IMG/VR virus record: IMGVR_UViG_3300043313_000216
Location: 1 to 23,653 of that record
Origin: a virus
Direction: 5' to 3' (one strand)
Length of the DNA stretch: 23,653 bases
A model generated the notes under the pieces. It worked only from the letters and a program-made list of their open reading frames with translations, did not search any database and had not been told where the DNA came from. Both the position numbers and the translations under genes were made by a program. Every line of letters begins with the position of its first letter. Position 1 is the stretch's first letter. Shown one piece after another: positions 19,180 through 23,653 of the stretch.

Positions 19180-20808
19180 CTAGACGTTGACACCCACACG
19201 TTCGAACGTCGCTGCCAAGCTAATCATTTCGATATCCGGCTTGGCCCGCTGCGCCATCGTAATCTGCACGATCGGCGCATGGCTAAAGCCAGTCATGCCG
19301 ATCGATACCCACCCGGTATTGCGCACCACCGGCGTCGGGATTGCCACGTCCCACTTGGCCTCGTCCCACAGCCCTTCATCCCACAGATCCCGTTGGCCGG
19401 GGTCAACCCCCGCAGAGGGCGGCGAGGGGATGGTCACCACATAGTCGGTAGTGGCGGATATTTGCGGAATGAACAATTCAGCCGATCGCGCCCGAAACGC
19501 AACACGCGACTGCCGCCAGGTGATGGTCTGCGACGGCGACGAAAACATTTCCCAGCCGCCGACCAGGGTCGCAGTATAGGGCACACCGTTGTCGTAGCCG
19601 GTGCGGTTGGCGCGCATGATCTGGCCTTTTTGCGTGCCGAAGAACATGCTGTCGCCCTTGCGCATGAAGCACATGGCGTCCCAGCCGGTGAACCTTGACC
19701 AGGCGCCGGTCGCGGTGCTGGCGACCAGGCAGCGCCGTATGTTGCCGGAGCCGCCGGGGAGCGTCACGAACAGCCCCTCGTATTCGTCCCATTTGCACAT
19801 CGACCAGTGATATTCGCGCTTGTCGATCACCTCGTTCGTCCACATCGGCTTGATCTGCCGGGTGATGGCAGACAACTCCAGTTCCGCCTTGTCCTTGGTA
19901 ATGGCGCCAGACAGCGGCAGGATGCCGTCGACGGTGGCGACCAGTAATTCGCCGCCGATCGATATGTGGGCGTTCATCCCCAATGGCGGCGAGAGGCTGT
20001 AGCGGCCCTCCTGGCGCCAGTTGGTGGCGGTAGTGGGATCACTGCCGGTGAAGATGATGGCCTCACCCTGGTTGGTCATAAACACGCACTTGTCGTCAAT
20101 GCCGTCGCCGGCGTCGATTGACCAGGTGGCGCCAAACAACAGCTTGCCGCCCTTCGAGGCCGCGCCTGCGAGCGGGATCATACTGGCTGCACCGCCGATC
20201 GAGTTGATGCCGAGCACCCAAGCGTTCATCGAGTCCTTCTCGATGAAGAACAGCCGGTTGCGATAATTCCAGACGTAGACGAACTTGGTGCCGGCGGGTG
20301 GTCCGGTAATGTCGGCCGCTGTCATTGTCGTCCAGGTGGTGCCGTCATAGCGCATCGGACTATCGCCGGCGTCGTTGACCACGATCAGCCACTCGCCGGC
20401 GGCGTTCGACATCTGCGCCGCGGCGTAATTGCCGCTGGTGCGGGTGTTAGCGATCTCGACAGGCCCGCCTGTCGGCGGCGGGCCGACCGAAACAGGTACG
20501 CTGACGTTGTAGATCTTGGTGGGGGTGCAGGCGAATATCTCATGGATATTGCCACTGACATATTCGAACGCCGAAATCACCGGCGCTGTCTCAGGCAATT
20601 GGCACCACAATTCACAGCCGCCGCGCAGCGCCAGGCCGCGCATGTTCGGCTTCCAGTTGTCGCAGACAACGGCGCCGCCGGCCTGCATGAAAGTCTCGTT
20701 TTCGTTCAGCACCAGGCCGCGGGTCGGAGCCGACAGCGTCACTGTTTCCAGCTTCGCCGCCACCTGCACCGGCACTGCCACCCGCTTGAACGCCTGGTGC
20801 TGGCTCAT
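19180..20808 (-). CDS. Tail hub / DNA-stabilisation-like beta-rich protein
   Basis: 542 residues, mainly beta, with many WD-like short strands (FVYVWNYRNRLFFIEKDSMN, WSMCKWDEYEGLFVTLPGGS, WSRFTGWDAMCFMRKGDSMF) as in propeller-like phage proteins such as P22 gp10 or tail tubular protein B. The N-terminal PTRGLVLNENETFM and the following VVCDNWKPNMRGLALRGG are typical of the plug/hub start that lists a gene-specific surface. It would sit below the connector and close the capsid or form the tail tube. The ATG at 20808 overlaps the connector stop (ATGA). Function is assigned by fold resemblance and by gene order after capsid and connector. Confidence 0.6.
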   Translation of the reverse strand: MSQHQAFKRVAVPVQVAAKLETVTLSAPTRGLVLNENETFMQAGGAVVCDNWKPNMRGLALRGGCELWCQLPETAPVISAFEYVSGNIHEIFACTPTKIYNVSVPVSVGPPPTGGPVEIANTRTSGNYAAAQMSNAAGEWLIVVNDAGDSPMRYDGTTWTTMTAADITGPPAGTKFVYVWNYRNRLFFIEKDSMNAWVLGINSIGGAASMIPLAGAASKGGKLLFGATWSIDAGDGIDDKCVFMTNQGEAIIFTGSDPTTATNWRQEGRYSLSPPLGMNAHISIGGELLVATVDGILPLSGAITKDKAELELSAITRQIKPMWTNEVIDKREYHWSMCKWDEYEGLFVTLPGGSGNIRRCLVASTATGAWSRFTGWDAMCFMRKGDSMFFGTQKGQIMRANRTGYDNGVPYTATLVGGWEMFSSPSQTITWRQSRVAFRARSAELFIPQISATTDYVVTIPSPPSAGVDPGQRDLWDEGLWDEAKWDVAIPTPVVRNTGWVSIGMTGFSHAPIVQITMAQRAKPDIEMISLAATFERVGVNV

Positions 20809-21647
20809 GGCGTGGCACCAGGGAAGTACAGCGTTTGCGTCGGGATTGCGATCCGGCCGCCAATCCGGTTGCCGATGATGATCGGCGCCGGCTGGTCGTG
20901 ACCCATGGAGACCGCCATCGCGTCGCCGTACGTCCCAAGATCTTCAGCGTAGGGCGACCCCTTCTGCGCCTTCCACTGCCAGATCATCGCTAGCTTCAGC
21001 AGCCGCTCATCAAGCACGAACCGGTCGCCATCGCTCTGAAACACGTCGCCGTAGCCGCCACCGGCCAATGCGATGCAATTTTTATGGAGGTAGGTGAAAT
21101 AGGCCGTGGTCCCGACCGACATGGCCGGGAAGATGTGTATCTTGCCGCCGTACATCGTCCACTCGCCAGATGAGCTGTCACTGGCGCCGTCGACACGGCG
21201 CGACATCCACTGGTCAGGGTCTGCAATGAATAGCATCGGCGTCTGCGACGATGTCGAGCACCAGACGTTAGTGGTCAGCAGCATGCGCTTGTAGTCGACC
21301 GGCAGGTCGAACGCCGTCCTAAACACGGCACCATCGACCGACTCAGTCCATGTCCCGGTCGTCGCCGTCAGGGTCTGCCCGACGATTGCAGATCCGGTGA
21401 TAACAGGTAGACCCGCGTTGACTGGCGGCAAGGCGACGGCGCCGCTTTCCTCTGTCCCTGTCAGGGTCGCCGTCGTCCGCAGCCGGGTCCAGTCCCGGTT
21501 ATCGTAAGCGATGCGCTGCGCCATCTCGTTGGCGAGCGACAGCATTTCAAACATGGTGCGGTTGACGGAGATGTTGGAGAACACCGACTGCGGCGCGGTT
21601 ACGCCGACAGTCGCGCAGACGTCCCTCACCACCGTCAACAGCGTCAT
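20805..21647 (-). CDS. Connector / tail-tube A-like protein with Ig-like insert
   Basis: 280 residues. The start MTLLTVVRDVCATVGVTAPQ, the helix MFEMLSLANEMAQRIAYDNR, and DWTRLRTTATLTG are characteristic of short-tail connector proteins (P22 gp4/T7 gp11-like adaptors). FDLPVDYKRMLLT and the later VLDERLLKLAMIWQWKAQKG complete the pattern. Between TLTG (about 64) and the FDLP motif (113-116), where relatives usually have only a few residues, about 45 residues are inserted, including PVITGSAIVGQTLTATTGTW, which matches the Ig-like repeats of surface proteins. It joins portal and tail hub. The stop overlaps the next start by ATGA. Confidence 0.65.
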   Translation of the reverse strand: MTLLTVVRDVCATVGVTAPQSVFSNISVNRTMFEMLSLANEMAQRIAYDNRDWTRLRTTATLTGTEESGAVALPPVNAGLPVITGSAIVGQTLTATTGTWTESVDGAVFRTAFDLPVDYKRMLLTTNVWCSTSSQTPMLFIADPDQWMSRRVDGASDSSSGEWTMYGGKIHIFPAMSVGTTAYFTYLHKNCIALAGGGYGDVFQSDGDRFVLDERLLKLAMIWQWKAQKGSPYAEDLGTYGDAMAVSMGHDQPAPIIIGNRIGGRIAIPTQTLYFPGATP

Positions 21648-21648
21648 G

Positions 21649-22365
21649 TCAGGCTACTTTCTCAGGCCGCACGCTCTCTGCCATCCGCACCAGCGTCTTG
21701 CGGTTCATGTTCTCGGCGCCAATCGGCTTTTGCCCGCTGTGCGTCGCGATGTACTCGCGTAGTTGCGTCAGGTCCATGTTGTCGAACTCGCTGCCTGTGG
21801 CTTGTTCGACAGACTTTTTGTGCGCAGCATCTTCCTCAAGAATGACGTTACGGGCGCGCAACTGCTCCAACTGCGCCAACAGCTGCATGTTGGGCGCCGT
21901 TGCCATGCTTTCCTTGATGTAATCGTCGGCCTTGTTCTTCATCTCGCGCCCGCCGGGGCCGAGGTTCTTCAGTTCCTCGCCGTCGATGCCGGCCAGCTGC
22001 TCGATCGTGTAGACGTTCTGCGCGCGAAGCTCGGCACGCCTTGCGTCGGTCAGGAACGGCACGAGGTCGAGCGGCGTGCCGATCTTGGTCTGCGACACGT
22101 CGCGCTTGAACTGCTGGTACTGATGCCGAAACCGCTCGGCGTAAGTCTCGGCGCGCTGCTGCCGGGTCATGGGGTCGGTAACCCAGCGAGTGAAATCGGT
22201 CGACGGGAATACCTTGACGTCAGGGGAGCCGGCAGATCGGATCTCGCAGACCTCTTTATCTTCAAAAATAGGCCGACCTTCGGCTAGGCTTTTTGCGTCG
22301 TCCTTTATGGGGACATGCTTAAACAGAACAACGAGCAGTTCGTCCGGGTCTTGATTACGCATCAT
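21649..22365 (-). CDS. Head-associated hypothetical protein with HhH- and LEM-like motifs
   Basis: 238 residues. The N-terminal half is charged (MRNQDPDELLVVLFKHVPIK), then a helical part with TRQQRAETYAERFRHQYQQF. YTIEQLAGIDGEELKNLGPG followed by KADDYIKES looks like a helix-hairpin-helix or SAM-like motif (about 125-155), and the C-terminus LTQLREYIATHSGQKPIGAE, then NRKTLVRMAESV, resembles small SAP/LEM/Rho-N type DNA-binding modules. I use the ATGATG at 22365 because AGGAAGG lies just before it; the in-frame start at 22383 overlaps that site. It lies directly after the major capsid gene, so a head-completion or internal DNA-contact role is plausible. Confidence 0.55.
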   Translation of the reverse strand: MMRNQDPDELLVVLFKHVPIKDDAKSLAEGRPIFEDKEVCEIRSAGSPDVKVFPSTDFTRWVTDPMTRQQRAETYAERFRHQYQQFKRDVSQTKIGTPLDLVPFLTDARRAELRAQNVYTIEQLAGIDGEELKNLGPGGREMKNKADDYIKESMATAPNMQLLAQLEQLRARNVILEEDAAHKKSVEQATGSEFDNMDLTQLREYIATHSGQKPIGAENMNRKTLVRMAESVRPEKVA

Positions 22366-22472
22366 AGAGTTTCCTTCCTTCATTGAAACGATCAGGGGCC
22401 GCCTCCGTGGAAGGAAGGCGATTACCTACACGTCGGCGACCCCATCGTCCGCAACCTGAGTAGGCCGCAGAT

Positions 22473-23492
22473 TTACGCGCCAGGGGCGCTATCGTAGAGC
22501 CGCCAGTTAAACATCGGGTTCACCATCGTGAGTTCACCCATAAAGCCGATGAACTGCGCGATGGCGTCCTTATCTATAGGCATCTGTCCATCACCATCGA
22601 ACAACTTGTCGAAGTTGCGCGAGGGGTGATAGCGCATGCGAAGGCTGTCGGTGTTGAGGCCAAATGTGGTGTTCGCCGGCATGTTGGAGCCGATGCCGCC
22701 GTCCAGCACGATTTCAGCACGTTTGCCGCCGCCGATATACTCCAGCGCACTGAACCCAAGGGTGCCGAGCGAAGTGTTGCTGGTCTGGCGCTGGATTGCG
22801 ATGGTCGCCGCGTCATATGCCGCATAATGCTCCGGCGACATGATCAAGAGGTCGGCGTAGTCACGGCCGCGAGACTGCTTGGTCATGGCGTAGTTGAGCA
22901 GCGGGCGGATCGTGGTGGAGTTGACCTGGGTGCCGCCGGCAAGAACCGAGTTGGCGTCGAACGTCTTGGTCTGCCAGATCGAGTTGGTGACGCGATCAAT
23001 GCCGCCATAGACGCCGTTGGCCGGAAGCACGGGCACCGCCCACGCAAGGCCGGTCAACTGCTTGTTGCCGTTTGCCGTGCCGTCGGAATAGATCGCGGCG
23101 TCCATCGCATCTTCCAGACTGCGCTCGGCAGCTGTCAGATAGTTTTCGAACACGTCCATGATCTGCGCGGAGCCTTGGTTGTTCAGGATCTCCTGCAGGC
23201 TCAAGATGATCGGAACGACAACCATTTTCGGCGTGTAGACGGCGTCGCTGAACAGGTCGATCGCCGGATTGAGCAGCTGATCATAGCCGCTATACCATTG
23301 AACAACCTGCTTTGAGATCTGCAGCGTCTCGCGAATTGCCGGCCCTGAATAGGTTTTCCAGAGGCCTTTGCGCTTCAAAACGGCGAGCAGCGCGTTGTTG
23401 TTGGAAACCATGTCTTGGTAGCCTGACGATCGATCTTCGACCGCCATCGACAGCACTTGCGTATACTGCGCGGTAAGTCCAGTTAAGGCCAT
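22473..23492 (-). CDS. Major capsid protein (HK97-fold type)
   Basis: 339 residues. The N-terminal part (MALTGLTAQYTQVLSMAVED; then SGYQDMVSNNNALLAVLKRK) and the motifs VQWYSGYDQLLNPAIDLFSD, PIILSLQEILNNQG, and ERSLEDAMDAAIYSDGTANG with KQLTGLAWAV match the major capsid family of many proteobacterial podo- and siphoviruses. The end (NPMFNWRLYDSA) fits the family. It builds the icosahedral shell. The ATG follows GGAGAGG. The 107-bp gap on its downstream side (22366-22472) has a weak hairpin (CGCCT 22400-22404 with AGGCG 22416-22420) that may separate capsid from later transcripts and so favour high capsid expression; that is tentative. Confidence 0.83.
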   Translation of the reverse strand: MALTGLTAQYTQVLSMAVEDRSSGYQDMVSNNNALLAVLKRKGLWKTYSGPAIRETLQISKQVVQWYSGYDQLLNPAIDLFSDAVYTPKMVVVPIILSLQEILNNQGSAQIMDVFENYLTAAERSLEDAMDAAIYSDGTANGNKQLTGLAWAVPVLPANGVYGGIDRVTNSIWQTKTFDANSVLAGGTQVNSTTIRPLLNYAMTKQSRGRDYADLLIMSPEHYAAYDAATIAIQRQTSNTSLGTLGFSALEYIGGGKRAEIVLDGGIGSNMPANTTFGLNTDSLRMRYHPSRNFDKLFDGDGQMPIDKDAIAQFIGFMGELTMVNPMFNWRLYDSAPGA

Positions 23493-23528
23493 GATGCCTC
23501 TCCACGGGGTTCAGATTAAAGACAAAGG

Positions 23529-23653
23529 TCAGCTGTTGAGACGCTGCATAGCGTTCTCAAGGGCCTCTCTCGGTGAACCGCTTGGTTTCTGTTTTCGGGA
23601 CGCTCCGTTTGAGGGAGCCACGTCGGGCGAACCAGAAATGCTACGGTCAGTCT
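23529..23653 (-). CDS. C-terminal end of a head/scaffold-type protein (partial, enters from right edge)
   Basis: The last 40 codons of a leftward frame are visible. They are polar and Ser/Pro/Lys-rich (SISGSPDVAPSNGASRKQKP) and end SPREALENAMQRLNS before TGA at 23529-23531. A flexible tail with a short amphipathic helix at the very C-terminus, lying directly before the major capsid gene, is the usual form and place of a scaffold protein. The gene start is outside the window, and a protease or other head protein cannot be excluded. Confidence 0.5.
   Translation of the reverse strand, partial: TDRSISGSPDVAPSNGASRKQKPSGSPREALENAMQRLNS

Overview
The window looks like about half of a short-tailed (podovirus-type) phage or prophage of an alphaproteobacterium. 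The phage assignment rests on a terminase pair, a major capsid protein, connector and tail-hub-like proteins, a virion transglycosylase, a tail fibre and an S74 chaperone domain. No tape measure or tail-tube gene is seen. The alphaproteobacterial host is inferred from a GcrA-family protein, from near-total absence of the CcrM site GANTC, and from a PEPxxWA-type C-terminal sorting signal. DNA is GC-rich. No integrase, tRNA, CRISPR array or insertion sequence was found.

Layout. (1) Positions 1-7231, leftward: an HTH repressor-like gene, a small coiled-coil protein, a GcrA homologue, a VRR-NUC nuclease, a small protein, a PD-(D/E)XK exonuclease, an SSB-like protein and a primase/helicase. A 235-bp intergenic region follows, carrying a dense CGTTCCA array around an AT-rich core (possible origin). 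Then come four small genes, a terminase small subunit-like gene and the start of the terminase large subunit, which runs off the left edge. (2) Positions 7232-7361: a divergent control region with two 19-bp TGTCACC-N5-GGTGACA palindromes, each lying in the -35/-10 spacer of one of two outward-facing promoters. (3) Positions 7362-9921, rightward: nine tightly coupled small genes (membrane, zinc-knuckle-like and secreted proteins among them) ending in a PEP-CTERM protein, then a terminator-like hairpin. (4) Positions 9977-23653, leftward: the virion operon. In transcription order from the right edge: end of a probable scaffold or head gene, major capsid protein, a head-associated protein, a connector, a tail-hub propeller-like protein, a Gly-rich protein, a GNAT acetyltransferase, a Pro-rich protein, an S74 protein, a transglycosylase protein, a Gly/Ala-rich internal protein, a tail fibre, a lipoprotein and a small two-helix membrane protein.

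How it works together (inference): the HTH protein probably controls itself and the rightward small-gene operon through the two palindromes. The leftward early genes replicate and recombine DNA and may touch the host CcrM/GcrA cell-cycle circuit. The terminase leaving the left edge and the head gene entering at the right edge share one strand, so on a circular or terminally redundant map the missing part probably holds the rest of the terminase, the portal and the scaffold. Almost every adjacent gene pair overlaps by a start/stop fusion (ATGA, GTGA or TGATG), so translation is strongly coupled. No intergenic stretch exceeds 300 bases.

The most unusual points are the GcrA homologue combined with only three GANTC sites in 23.6 kb (two of them inside apparent insertions), the symmetrical dual-operator switch, the iteron-like array, a PEP-CTERM protein as phage cargo, and a tail-fibre knob domain split by a duplicated module.
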